Counted from the stretch's first letter, positions 26,358 to 35,144 are shown. The stretch is DNA of 64,000 nucleotides from JAWPMT01 sp965215825 (GCA_965215825.1 CBDCEM010000003.1:3658001-3722000), one strand, 5' to 3'. The notes: generated by a model from the letters alone, not told the origin. Numbers and translations are program-made.

Positions 26358-27092
26358 CTATTGTTGACCGTTGGACAATCGGTTGAAATCCGCGGAATTA
26401 ACATATTCCACGATGTTACTTAAGTGTTCGGCTATCGCCAGACCAGCTTTTTCATGATCTTGATTTCGAATATGTTCCAAAATCATCTCATGCTGCTTAA
26501 TGGCAACTTCAACAAGACCATCGCTACACACATCGTGCTTTTTGAAAAAAGCCATAATATCTGGTGTGATGATCATTAGCAAGGATTTCAACACTGAATT
26601 CTTGCCAGCATCGGCAATCTTGATGTGGAATAAAAGATCTTCCTCTACAGCATCCTCATTTCTGAGTACTTTTTCCTTGTGTGCCTCCAATGCCTTTTGA
26701 AGCTCCACTAAATCTTCAACTGTTCTGTTTTTGGCAGCAAGGATAGCTCCTTGTGTTTCAAGCAAAACACGGGTTTCAACCAGCGATTTAAAATCGTTAT
26801 TGTGAAGACTTAGCATATCGGTTATGAGCCCTTCTAATGCTGGAAGTCCCATACCAGCAACTACTGTCCCGCTTTGAGGTAGGGTTTTGAGAATCCCGTA
26901 GAATTCTAGTTTTTTAAGCGCATCCCGAAGATGCGTACGCCCTACACCAAGGCGCTCACACATTTGACGTTCACTTGGGAGTCGATCTCCTGGCTTCAAT
27001 TGACCAGATGTGATCAAGTCTTTGAGCTGCCGGATGATCTTATCCGCGGGTGATTCGATTTCGATCTGTGAAAAACTATTGAGTACTTCCAT
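26358..27092 (-). CDS. FadR-subfamily GntR transcriptional regulator
   Basis: A 244-residue regulator. The N-terminal winged helix (about 13-80, LKPGDRLPSERQMCERLGVGRTHLRDALKKLE) is followed by an all-helical FCD ligand domain (about 95-230, with ETR, the metal-site words FHIKIADA and IKQHEMILEHI, and the C-terminal EHL). FCD regulators bind carboxylic and sugar acids. As the first gene before susC, it most likely senses a product of alginate breakdown such as KDG and derepresses the locus. The perfect operator at 27144-27159 suggests it also controls its own gene. Confidence 0.93.
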   Translation of the reverse strand: MEVLNSFSQIEIESPADKIIRQLKDLITSGQLKPGDRLPSERQMCERLGVGRTHLRDALKKLEFYGILKTLPQSGTVVAGMGLPALEGLITDMLSLHNNDFKSLVETRVLLETQGAILAAKNRTVEDLVELQKALEAHKEKVLRNEDAVEEDLLFHIKIADAGKNSVLKSLLMIITPDIMAFFKKHDVCSDGLVEVAIKQHEMILEHIRNQDHEKAGLAIAEHLSNIVEYVNSADFNRLSNGQQ

Positions 27093-27143
27093 TGAATAGA
27101 TTGGACTTCTAAATAAAATTGATCAAAATATTAATCGATCAGT

Positions 27144-27159
27144 AATTGGTCGACCAATT
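27144..27159. promoter_or_regulatory. GntR/FadR-type operator, perfect 16-bp palindrome
   Basis: AATTGGTCGACCAATT contains the TTGGTnnACCAA core typical of FadR-subfamily GntR operators. It lies 52 bp upstream of the regulator's start codon, which fits autoregulation. No second perfect copy was noticed near susC. Confidence 0.75.
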
Positions 27160-27373
27160 TATAGCATACCAATATGAAATCCAAATTATTCAATCGATTT
27201 CGGTTGATGTTCCTTAAATGAATCTCTGGAATGGGTACTTAAGATGTGAATTTTACAATGAAGTTCGGCCTCTTGCACCCTTCTGATGATTAGACATAAT
27301 CCAAGAATGATACTTTGTAGTTTTCGACATCAGGATTTAGAACAACTACACTCAACTTGTATTTAATCAGGCA

Positions 27374-28255
27374 TCAACTCAAACAACACCGCTTGTACTT
27401 CTTACCACTTCCACAGGGGCAGGACTGGTTGCGACCTATATTACGGCGAGATATTCCCCGAGCAGGCGCGAGGCGATCAGTCATTTCCTGATTGAAAACA
27501 CTTACAAGTTGCGTATAAAGTTTGGGGTGTTTCTTCTTCAGGAGGTGCGGTCTCTCGAAAAAGTATTCGCTGGCTACGGCAAAAAACTCCTGACGATTGG
27601 TTGTCGCATAACCATCTATATCGGACCTGTTCGCCACAATTTCATTCGTCTTATTATTGATAAAATCTAGCCAGGGTAGCGAGTAGGTTTTATCTTCAAA
27701 GCCTGGAGGAATTCCGTCGATCGTACCGCTTTCTTTATCAAACAAATGCACAAATTCATGAATCCCTACATTTCTCTTATCGTTAGCTATATCAAAACCT
27801 GCATGCAACGAAGGCTTAGATAAAACCACTTTTCCTTCCATTGGGCCATTTCCCACCATACCTGTAATGACCTCTTCCTTGCTTCCAATTCTAAAGTTCC
27901 GATCAAACGAAGAAGGATATAAGATTACTTCATCCAGGTGCGTATAAGTCCAGGCGGGAAAACCAAATAGCGGAATTACCGCACTACTGGCTACAAGCAA
28001 TCGATCCTCGATAGTCACTTCAGTTTGAACTCCACTGATGGATATGGCATTGAGGAATTGATAGACATCCGATTCAAAACGTCTTTTTCCTGTAGTATCC
28101 AGGTTTCGATAAAAAAGAATTTGCTCATTGAGTATGGACTTCCACTTTTGAGGCACATCAATATTTTCCAAAGGCAAACTTCTACTCGTCCTATTCCAGA
28201 AAAATAAGAACAGTACAATTATCAGTATCAATGCAATTGTCAGCACCATGGTCAC
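27374..28255 (-). CDS. MtfA-like zinc peptidase (M90) with C-terminal SEC-C motif
   Basis: A 293-residue protein. An N-terminal membrane anchor (about 3-20) is followed by an MtfA-type domain with the zinc motif HEFVH (166-170) in RNVGIHEFVHLFDKESGTIDG. The C-terminus carries a SEC-C zinc knuckle (CPCGSGKKYKRCC, Cys279/281/290/291), the motif found on SecA. E. coli MtfA is a peptidase that also binds the Mlc repressor, thereby affecting glucose uptake; no Mlc homologue is visible here. The anchor and SEC-C tail make this form different from the E. coli one. It follows the alginate locus, separated from its regulator by 281 bp. The substrate is unknown. Confidence 0.88.
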   Translation of the reverse strand: MTMVLTIALILIIVLFLFFWNRTSRSLPLENIDVPQKWKSILNEQILFYRNLDTTGKRRFESDVYQFLNAISISGVQTEVTIEDRLLVASSAVIPLFGFPAWTYTHLDEVILYPSSFDRNFRIGSKEEVITGMVGNGPMEGKVVLSKPSLHAGFDIANDKRNVGIHEFVHLFDKESGTIDGIPPGFEDKTYSLPWLDFINNKTNEIVANRSDIDGYATTNRQEFFAVASEYFFERPHLLKKKHPKLYTQLVSVFNQEMTDRLAPARGISRRNIGRNQSCPCGSGKKYKRCCLS

Positions 28256-28407
28256 GTTTGTTTTGTTTCCACATAATTACTGAAAATCTCCATCTGAACT
28301 TGGACTACCATTATTTTAATCGCCGTACAAAATTGAGGCATTAAAAAGGAGGCAAATCAGGTTCTTTCGCTTCTAACAAATTAATCAGATTATTATTCCT
28401 TTGCCAC

Positions 28408-28563
28408 ATGAAAACTAAAGAATGTCCTTCCTGTGCGATGCAAGTTGACAAACAATCAGAAGAATGTCCGATATGTCAATATGAGTTTCCGGTACAGAAC
28501 ACAGCTTATCGATGGTTTCTGATAGCTATGGCCATTATATTGTTATTGCTGTTTCTCTTTTGA
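28408..28563 (+). CDS. Small zinc-ribbon membrane protein
   Basis: A 51-residue protein read from an ATG at 28408 to a TGA at 28561. It has two CPxC-type pairs (C6/C9 and C20/C23: ECPSCAMQV, ECPICQYEF), which form a mini zinc ribbon, and a single C-terminal membrane helix (about 36-51, ending LLLLFLF). Such tail-anchored zinc-ribbon microproteins are common in Bacteroidota, but their role is not known to me. It is the first plus-strand gene after the alginate locus. Confidence 0.7.
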   Translation: MKTKECPSCAMQVDKQSEECPICQYEFPVQNTAYRWFLIAMAIILLLLFLF

Positions 28564-28658
28564 TGATTTCGTCGAGCTAAGTCTGCAATCAGACGAATTC
28601 CTTCAATTAATTTCTATCATAAAGTTCCTTATCAGAACTTTGACCGTATATACGATTC

Positions 28659-29192
28659 ATGAGATACATAATTTCCTTTTTGATCCTTGGCCTGGTGTTA
28701 GGTACGACCTATGGGCAATCTCTGGGAGAGGTAAGGAAACGTTTTCATCAAGCAGTGCTAAGTCAGGATAGCATCGCTGACTATCATGATTTCATCGTGG
28801 GGGTTGTGGATACAAGTCCCACAATAAAAGCTTATAGGGCGGCTGGTGAAGCCATGCTGGCACAAACCCTCTGGAATCCCCTGAGCAAGCTCGCACAAGT
28901 AAATCGATACGAGAAACTGATCCAGGAGTCCATTGAATTGGATACTGGTAACCTGGAAATTCATTTCCTTCGATTTGCTATCGAATTTTACCTTCCACGT
29001 TTTTTGATGATGAGCAAACACCTGGAAGAAGACCGGGATTTTATAGTAGCGAATTTATGGCGGTGCGAACAGATGAACATAGACCCTGAATTCGAACGAT
29101 ACATTACCTATTTCATGAATGAAACGGGGATGCTGCTTCCGGAACAAATCACCGTAATCAAGAAACTGTTGAGTAATCCCAGAGGTGATTAA
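28659..29192 (+). CDS. Conserved secreted protein of unknown function
   Basis: A 177-residue protein with a clear signal peptide (MRYIISFLILGLVLGTTYGQ). The mature part is all-helical and TPR-like: YRAAGEAMLAQTLWNPLSKLAQ, RYEKLIQESIELDTGNLEIHFLRFAIEFYLP. I recognise the general type as a small conserved periplasmic protein of marine Bacteroidota but know no function. It has no cysteine motif that would tie it to the metal cluster downstream. It ends 34 bp before the small membrane protein at 29227. Confidence 0.8.
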   Translation: MRYIISFLILGLVLGTTYGQSLGEVRKRFHQAVLSQDSIADYHDFIVGVVDTSPTIKAYRAAGEAMLAQTLWNPLSKLAQVNRYEKLIQESIELDTGNLEIHFLRFAIEFYLPRFLMMSKHLEEDRDFIVANLWRCEQMNIDPEFERYITYFMNETGMLLPEQITVIKKLLSNPRGD

Positions 29193-29226
29193 TGCTTGAT
29201 TTCTCGTCTTTTTATATCTTAGTCGA

Positions 29227-29427
29227 ATGAAGCGAGTATTCTCTTTCCTATCCTTCCTATTTATTTCTTTCCTGATGCAAGCACAGGAAAAGGCCCAGGA
29301 GGCCGAGCAGGTTTTAGAAGATGACGGCCGCTGGAGCACCGGAACCAAGATGACTCTACTCATCGTCTGGGGGTTTGTAGTTCTATGGCTTACAGCAAGG
29401 ACTTTCAGAAACAAAGCGGACATGTAA
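29227..29427 (+). CDS. Small membrane protein upstream of the AraC-type regulator
   Basis: A 66-residue protein with a signal-like N-terminal helix (MKRVFSFLSFLFISFLMQAQ), a short acidic linker (EKAQEAEQVLEDDG) and a second hydrophobic helix (about 42-58). The stop codon overlaps the start of the next gene (TAATG), so the two are translationally coupled. I recognise no family. The tight coupling suggests a link with the metal-domain AraC regulator. Confidence 0.65.
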   Translation: MKRVFSFLSFLFISFLMQAQEKAQEAEQVLEDDGRWSTGTKMTLLIVWGFVVLWLTARTFRNKADM

Positions 29428-29990
29428 TGAAAGACACGTTGCATATCAAAAACATGGTATGCGACCGATGCATTGAGGCGGTAACGGAAGAACTGCAACG
29501 TGCGGACATCTCGTTTGAGGAAGTTCACTTAGGCGAAGTAGTTGGTGCTAATCCTTCAGCACATCAATTACAATTATTGAGTTCTCATCTCGAAAAAAGA
29601 GGGTTCCAATTACTTACAGATTACAATGAACAACTCGTTTCCCAAATAAAAACGACCCTACTAAAAGGTATTCATGAACCTGATCGCCTCGAAAATCAGA
29701 ATCACTCTACTTATCTGGAGAGAGCATTGGGAAAAGATTACACTGCCCTTAGTCGTATTTTCTCGTCCTTAACAGGCTCTACCATTGAGAAGTACGTCAT
29801 AAAGCAACGAGTGGAACGTGCTAAGGAACTGATCTCCTATGATCAGCTTAGTATTAGTGAGATCGCCAATCATTTAGGTTACAGCAGCGTCCAGCATCTT
29901 TCAACTCAGTTTAAGAAAATCGTTGGACAAACTCCTTCACAATTTCAGAAGTCAGGGTTGTCCTCCAGAAGAGGTCTTGATCAACTGTAA
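29427..29990 (+). CDS. AraC-family regulator with N-terminal HMA-like metal-binding segment
   Basis: A 187-residue protein. The N-terminus (1-65) resembles a heavy-metal-associated domain with MVCDRC (Cys12, Cys15; the MxCxxC metal motif). The C-terminal part (about 85-180) is an AraC-type double helix-turn-helix (RVERAKELISYDQLSISEIANHLGYSSVQHLSTQFKKIVGQTPSQF). The start at 29427 is chosen because it overlaps the preceding stop and yields a normal HMA start. Genes of this kind stand at the head of metal-handling clusters in Bacteroidota. I infer a cytoplasmic metal (probably copper) sensor controlling the genes downstream. Confidence 0.85.
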   Translation: MKDTLHIKNMVCDRCIEAVTEELQRADISFEEVHLGEVVGANPSAHQLQLLSSHLEKRGFQLLTDYNEQLVSQIKTTLLKGIHEPDRLENQNHSTYLERALGKDYTALSRIFSSLTGSTIEKYVIKQRVERAKELISYDQLSISEIANHLGYSSVQHLSTQFKKIVGQTPSQFQKSGLSSRRGLDQL

Positions 29991-30062
29991 TTTCATAAAT
30001 TTTATAACTCTTTTCTCGAATTATGGAATTCTTCAAAACCGGGTGTGGTTTCCTTTGCACAT

Positions 30063-30722
30063 ATGGTAGAAGTGAAAGTGGCGACAGACTTGCATTGTGA
30101 TCACTGCATACAAAAAGTAAAGCCGGTTTTGGATAAAGCCGAGGAAATTAAAACATGGTCCATAGACTCGGAAGAAGGTCATAAAATGTTGAGTGTAGTT
30201 GGTGAGGGGATCAACCCCGCCTTGATTCAGCAATTGTTGTCCAAAGAGGGGTATTCGGTGATTGAATCAAAACCTAAAGAGTCGTTCTGGCGGGATATGA
30301 ACATTTGGCAACGTGCCTCTTTCAACACCCTCAATTGTCTGATTGGGTGCTCCATCGGAGATTTCGGAATGATCTTTTTTTTACAAGCCTTCTATCCAGG
30401 TACACCAATGATTTGGCAGATGACGCTGGCAATTATTGCAGGTCTGATTACTTCAATTGCACTAGAGACTATCCTGTTGAAAAGGCGTGAAAAATTTGAT
30501 TGGATGCTGGCTTTAAAAACCGCATTCGGAATGTCCTTCATCTCCATGGTAGCAATGGAAATAGCAATGACCGCCACAGACTTCATGTTTACTGGAGGTA
30601 AAGCCGCTTTTGATCAGTGGCAATACTGGCTGGCCTTAATTCCCGCCCTGATTGCAGGCTTCATTACTCCACTACCCTACAATTACTTCAAACTCAAAAA
30701 GTTCAACAAGGCCTGTCACTAA
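30063..30722 (+). CDS. HMA domain-DUF4396 membrane protein
   Basis: A 219-residue fusion. The N-terminal 65 residues form a heavy-metal-associated domain with LHCDHC (Cys12, Cys15). The rest has four membrane helices of the DUF4396 type, with Met- and Cys-rich words (SFNTLNCLIGCSIGDFGMIFF, MSFISMVAMEIAMTATDFMF) that could coordinate soft metals. The ATG at 30063 is preferred over a GTG six codons upstream. It is the second gene of the metal cluster. A membrane role in metal transfer or export is likely but unproven. Confidence 0.83.
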   Translation: MVEVKVATDLHCDHCIQKVKPVLDKAEEIKTWSIDSEEGHKMLSVVGEGINPALIQQLLSKEGYSVIESKPKESFWRDMNIWQRASFNTLNCLIGCSIGDFGMIFFLQAFYPGTPMIWQMTLAIIAGLITSIALETILLKRREKFDWMLALKTAFGMSFISMVAMEIAMTATDFMFTGGKAAFDQWQYWLALIPALIAGFITPLPYNYFKLKKFNKACH

Positions 30723-30754
30723 ACCTTCTGATTCGAATTACGTAATTTTACATC

Positions 30755-31162
30755 GTGCAAAAGTTAAGAACATACCTATCCCCTTTATTGGCTCTCCTAC
30801 TGATGGTGAGTACTGTAGGTATTACCTTAAACAAGCACTATTGCATGGGCCGTCTGGCAGAGGTAAGTATTTTGCACAAAGCAGAAAACTGTGCTGAAAA
30901 AATGGGTTACGAAAAGGGAACTCCCTGTCCCATGGATTGTTGTCACGATACGGAAGAGCACTTTGAAGTTGACAAATATCAATTCGTTTCGTTTCAGTTC
31001 GACTTTGAACATGTACATGCTTATTTGCTACCCGTCAATTTCCTGGAGATAGATGAGATTGCGAAACAAGAATTACCGGTAAGAAAATTACGCTTTTATC
31101 AGTACTCCCCTCCTCTTATCTCAAGGGATCTTCCCGTACTTCACGATACTTTCCTGATTTAG
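30755..31162 (+). CDS. HYC_CC_PP-family protein
   Basis: A 135-residue protein beginning with GTG at 30755. After a signal-like helix (about 7-25) it shows the features that name this Bacteroidota family: HYC (28-30), a CC pair in CPMDCCHD (58-64) and a C-terminal SPPLISRDLPVL with the paired prolines. Cys46 and Cys58 add further possible ligands. The function is not known. The Cys/His pattern and the position between an HMA protein and a TonB receptor suggest periplasmic metal binding. Confidence 0.85.
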   Translation: MQKLRTYLSPLLALLLMVSTVGITLNKHYCMGRLAEVSILHKAENCAEKMGYEKGTPCPMDCCHDTEEHFEVDKYQFVSFQFDFEHVHAYLLPVNFLEIDEIAKQELPVRKLRFYQYSPPLISRDLPVLHDTFLI

Positions 31163-31256
31163 TCTGACCCAATTCCATCAGTTACTCTATCACTATCAAG
31201 GTGTAGTGACTTCACTGATTAATTAAGTTGTTGAATTGGCAATCAGATTTTAATCC

Positions 31257-33452
31257 ATGTTGAAAAATATATTCTTACTAATCCTTTGTGGCCTGGCTAC
31301 CTGGGCAAATGCCCAATCTTTGGTGAAGGGTCGCGTCATCGACGAAAATGAAGACCCACTCATAGGGGCTACCGTTTTCGTTTCAGGTTCCACTCACGGT
31401 ACCACAACCGATCTGAATGGAGATTTCAAACTCTCACTACATCATCCAAATCGGTCATTGGTCATCTCTTTTGTAGGCTATACGAATGATACAATAGCGG
31501 CCAACACAGACCCGTTGGTTGTTCAATTGGAACTCACTGCATCAGAACTGGCTGAAGTAGTCATTAAAGCCGAAACCAGCTTCTACGATGAGCTGGATCC
31601 GATCCAAAATCAGGTTATTCTGGAATCGGAATTACTCAAAGCTGCATGTTGCAACCTGAGTGAAAGTTTTGAAACCAACGCTTCTGTAGATGTCTCCTTT
31701 AGTGATGCAGTAAGTGGTAGCAAACAAATCACCATGTTGGGGTTGGATGGCAAATACGTCCAAATCCAACGGGAAAATGTTCCGCATATCAGGGGGCTAA
31801 CTTCGAGATATGGGTTGGGCTACGTCCCTGGTACCTGGATCCAATCTATCGATGTAGGCAAAGGAGCCGGCTCTGTAGTGAATGGCTACGAATCCATGAC
31901 CGGGCAAATCAACCTTGAATTCAAGAAACCTGAGCACAGTGAGACGGTCTACCTAAATGCATATGCGAATGCTTTTGGACGGTCGGAGTTAAATTTCAAC
32001 TCCGCTTTTGAATTGGGAGAAAAATGGACCAGTGCGGTGCTTCTACACTCGGATTACTTCGATGGTGAAGTAGATCGCAACGATGATGGATTTCTGGATC
32101 TACCCAAATCAAGACAAATTAACTTGATGAACCGTTACAAATTCCAGGGTGAAAAGCTGGTATCTCAAATTGGCATCAATGTGCTACTTGACGAGAAAGC
32201 AGGAGGTCAAAAGGGCTTTGGATTCGGCGATGATGCGAACATTTCTTCGGAATATGGTTTTTCCAATCTGACCAAGAAATTTGAAGTGTTTGGCAAAACG
32301 GGATTGCTCTTCCCAAAAACACCTTACAGAGGTTGGGGATTCATCTATTCAGGATCGATTCAGGATATCGATGCCAATTATGGAAGAAATGAGTATTCAG
32401 GTCGCCAGGAAACACTGTACGGTAATGTGATCCATCAGAATATTATTGGGAATTCTTTTCATCAGTACAAAACGGGAGTAAGTATTTTGTATGATCACTA
32501 TCAGGAGAACTATGCAGACTCATCATTCTCCAGAAGTGAGCAGGTTCCGGGGTTTTACTTCGAGTACTCTTGGTTACCCAATGAGGACATTACCCTTGTA
32601 GCCGGAGCACGGACTGATTTTCACAACTTATATGGTACCTATTATACACCAAGGGTCCATTTCCGATACCAGTTAAACCCTCAAACCACACTGAGAACGT
32701 CGATTGGCAGAGGTTATCGAACACCTAATGTCATCGCCGAAAATACACGGGTGCTGATTTCCAGCAGGACCATACGTGTTCTTGAAGCCATTGCTCCAGA
32801 AGTTTCCTGGAATGCAGGCGGAAGCATTGTGTCTGCCATAAGGCTTGGAGAACGAAAAATTGAGGTTATTGCAGATTACTTCTATACCTTCTTTGAGAAT
32901 CAGCTGGTAATGGACCTTGACGCTAATTCAAGAGAAGTTCAATTCCTTAACCTGGCTAATGAATCATTTGCCCATAGTCTTCAGTTCGAGGCTTCTATGC
33001 GATTCAATGAACACTGGTCTGTGAAAGGCGCCTACAAATATTACAATGTGCAAAGTCAGTTTGGTGGGGTTCAACGACAAGTGCCTTTTACGGCTCGCAA
33101 CCGGTTTTTCCTGAATGCGAGTTACGCCTCGAAATTCGACAAATGGACCTGGGATGGCACTTTACAATGGGTTGGTCGAAAGCGATTACCCAATACCCTG
33201 GATAAGCCCGCTGAATTTCAAAAAGCAGCTTTTGCTCCCTCCTACGCTTTGGTAAATACTCAGGTATCCAGAGGCTTTAGGTGGGGTAGTATTTATCTGG
33301 GTTCAGAAAACTTATTTGACTTCCGACAGGATGATCCTATCATAGATGCGGAAAACCCTTTTGGAGAACACTTTGATGGTTCTCTCGCCTGGGGACCAAT
33401 TGCCGGACGACTGGTTTATGCCGGATTTAGATATAGAATTAAAAGAAATTAA
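31257..33452 (+). CDS. TonB-dependent receptor of the metal cluster
   Basis: A 731-residue outer-membrane receptor with signal peptide (to about residue 20), a carboxypeptidase-regulatory-like domain (22-105) and a plug starting near 115. The plug contains an unusual Cys pair, AACCNLSESFETN (Cys131-132), just where the plug begins, then GLDGKYVQIQRENVP and QSIDVGKGAGSVVNGYESMTGQINLEF. The barrel fills the rest. The Cys pair and the flanking HMA genes point to a metal or metal-chelate substrate, probably copper; this is inference. No SusD partner is present. Confidence 0.92.
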   Translation: MLKNIFLLILCGLATWANAQSLVKGRVIDENEDPLIGATVFVSGSTHGTTTDLNGDFKLSLHHPNRSLVISFVGYTNDTIAANTDPLVVQLELTASELAEVVIKAETSFYDELDPIQNQVILESELLKAACCNLSESFETNASVDVSFSDAVSGSKQITMLGLDGKYVQIQRENVPHIRGLTSRYGLGYVPGTWIQSIDVGKGAGSVVNGYESMTGQINLEFKKPEHSETVYLNAYANAFGRSELNFNSAFELGEKWTSAVLLHSDYFDGEVDRNDDGFLDLPKSRQINLMNRYKFQGEKLVSQIGINVLLDEKAGGQKGFGFGDDANISSEYGFSNLTKKFEVFGKTGLLFPKTPYRGWGFIYSGSIQDIDANYGRNEYSGRQETLYGNVIHQNIIGNSFHQYKTGVSILYDHYQENYADSSFSRSEQVPGFYFEYSWLPNEDITLVAGARTDFHNLYGTYYTPRVHFRYQLNPQTTLRTSIGRGYRTPNVIAENTRVLISSRTIRVLEAIAPEVSWNAGGSIVSAIRLGERKIEVIADYFYTFFENQLVMDLDANSREVQFLNLANESFAHSLQFEASMRFNEHWSVKGAYKYYNVQSQFGGVQRQVPFTARNRFFLNASYASKFDKWTWDGTLQWVGRKRLPNTLDKPAEFQKAAFAPSYALVNTQVSRGFRWGSIYLGSENLFDFRQDDPIIDAENPFGEHFDGSLAWGPIAGRLVYAGFRYRIKRN

Positions 33453-33464
33453 ATACTTAACGAC

Positions 33465-33812
33465 ATGAAAAAATTAGTTCTCACCATCACCTTCGCCTTA
33501 CTGATAGGCGCAACTTTTGCTCAGGAAAAGAAAACCGAAAAAGCAGAAATACTCACCAGCGCCATCTGTGAGATGTGCAAGGAAACCATTGAATACGAGC
33601 TTACTTTCACCAAAGGGATCAAGTTTGTAGAACTTGATGTAGACTCTAAAATTGTGACTGTAGAATTCAATCCAAAGAAAATCTCCGCCGATGATATCAG
33701 AAACAGCATCTCAGGAGTTGGTTACAATGCAGACTCAATTAAAAGAGATCCAAAGGCATATGCTAACTTACCCTTTTGTTGTCGCGATGGCGGCCATGAT
33801 GATCATCATTGA
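33465..33812 (+). CDS. Periplasmic HMA-domain metal-binding protein
   Basis: A 115-residue secreted protein with a signal peptide (to about residue 20) and one heavy-metal-associated fold containing ICEMC (Cys35, Cys38) instead of the usual GMTCxxC. The C-terminus adds a second potential site, FCCRDGGHDDHH (Cys105, Cys106 plus three His). It starts 12 bp after the receptor gene and its stop overlaps the next start (TGATG). It probably accepts metal delivered by the receptor. Confidence 0.88.
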   Translation: MKKLVLTITFALLIGATFAQEKKTEKAEILTSAICEMCKETIEYELTFTKGIKFVELDVDSKIVTVEFNPKKISADDIRNSISGVGYNADSIKRDPKAYANLPFCCRDGGHDDHH

Positions 33813-34993
33813 TGCGAAATAGCCTTTTTCTTTTTCTATTGATAAGTGTTGCTTGCAGCACTCCGAAACCTCAATTATATGAGATTGAGTGGTTAAGTCT
33901 ACCGACTTCCAGTAATAGTAGCCTGCCCTATCTGGAACAGGGGTTGGATGGTGTCCTGCGCTGTTCCTGGGTAGAAACATCCGGAGATACGGCTACTTTG
34001 AAATTTTCAGAATTCCGAAATGAGCAATGGAGTTCATCGGAGTGGGTAGCCAGCGGTACCGATTGGTTCGTGAACTGGGCAGACTATCCTAAAATCTCTG
34101 CGTCTGAGGAAACGATGATTGCTCATTACTTACAGAAAAGTTCTCCAGACACATATGCCTATGACATAAAGGCCCAAGTCCGTAACGCAACAGGGTGGAA
34201 TGAGCCTTTTAAAGTACATAGCGATACAACTCAAACGGAACATGGCTTCGTTTCAATCATTCCAATGAAAGGCAATCAGTTTAGGTTCGTTTGGCTCGAT
34301 GGACGTAATACTTCAGGAGCACACGCAGGGGCCATGACCTTGAGAACAGCAGTTCTGAACCAAGATGGTGCGCTTTCCGGTAAGGCTTTACTGGATGACC
34401 GGGTTTGCGACTGTTGTGCTACTGCAGCCACGTGGACAGTAGGTGGACCGTTAGTCGCTTATCGGGATCGATCTGATGACGAAATTAGGGATATACAAGT
34501 AACCAAACTGAATGATGAGGAATGGGTAGCTCCACATACTGTAAATCACGATTTTTGGGAGATTTCGGGATGCCCGGTAAATGGCCCTGCTATTGATGCA
34601 AAAGAAAAACTCGTTGCTCTGAGCTGGTTCACAGGAGCTCAAAACCGACCAAGGGTTCAGCTCTCTTTTTCAAAAGATGCGGGTCAAAGTTTTGAGGCAC
34701 CCATTCTTATCGATGACCAAGAACCTTTTGGAAGAACTTCTGTAAAACTTCTGGGCCAAGACCTGGCAGCTGTTGTCTGGTTAGCAAGAAACGGAGAACA
34801 AGCTCAAATCAGGCTGAAATTAGTCATGCTGGATGGACGTGCTCTCAAAGAAATGGTGATCACCCAAACTTCGGGAGCAAGAGGTAGTGGGTTTCCACAG
34901 ATCGCGCTTTATCAGGATTACATCTATTTCGCCAATACCCATCTCGAATCACAAGAGTCACAAGTACGGGTTGGGCGAATTAAATATCGATGA
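33812..34993 (+). CDS. Cys-motif beta-propeller-like lipoprotein
   Basis: A 393-residue lipoprotein (lipobox VACS, Cys15 from the ATG at 33812). The mature part has repeated sialidase/BNR-like strands (FVWLDGRNTSG, LVAYRDRSDDEIRDI, VQLSFSKDAGQSFEAPILI, AVVWLARNGEQAQ), as in exo-sialidase-like propellers. A DRVCDCCATA motif (Cys199, Cys201, Cys202) in the middle is atypical for sialidases and suggests a metal site. It overlaps the HMA gene stop by one base and closes the cluster. I infer a surface or periplasmic metal-binding protein, not a sialidase. Confidence 0.78.
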   Translation: MRNSLFLFLLISVACSTPKPQLYEIEWLSLPTSSNSSLPYLEQGLDGVLRCSWVETSGDTATLKFSEFRNEQWSSSEWVASGTDWFVNWADYPKISASEETMIAHYLQKSSPDTYAYDIKAQVRNATGWNEPFKVHSDTTQTEHGFVSIIPMKGNQFRFVWLDGRNTSGAHAGAMTLRTAVLNQDGALSGKALLDDRVCDCCATAATWTVGGPLVAYRDRSDDEIRDIQVTKLNDEEWVAPHTVNHDFWEISGCPVNGPAIDAKEKLVALSWFTGAQNRPRVQLSFSKDAGQSFEAPILIDDQEPFGRTSVKLLGQDLAAVVWLARNGEQAQIRLKLVMLDGRALKEMVITQTSGARGSGFPQIALYQDYIYFANTHLESQESQVRVGRIKYR

Positions 34994-35144
34994 ACGGTAA
35001 ATCGTTATTTGCTAAACATAAAATTGTTACAACAAATACATTGTGTATGCTACATTGTCTGTGTACTTACATATATTCGTTTCTTGAAACGCAGCGAGAA
35101 CTTATCTAATACCTTTACGTTGATTTAGTAGAATTATAAATACC

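Noticed and set aside
33812..34993. Sialidase or glycoside hydrolase
   Set aside because: No convincing catalytic residues were found; the Cys motif and neighbours point to metal binding.
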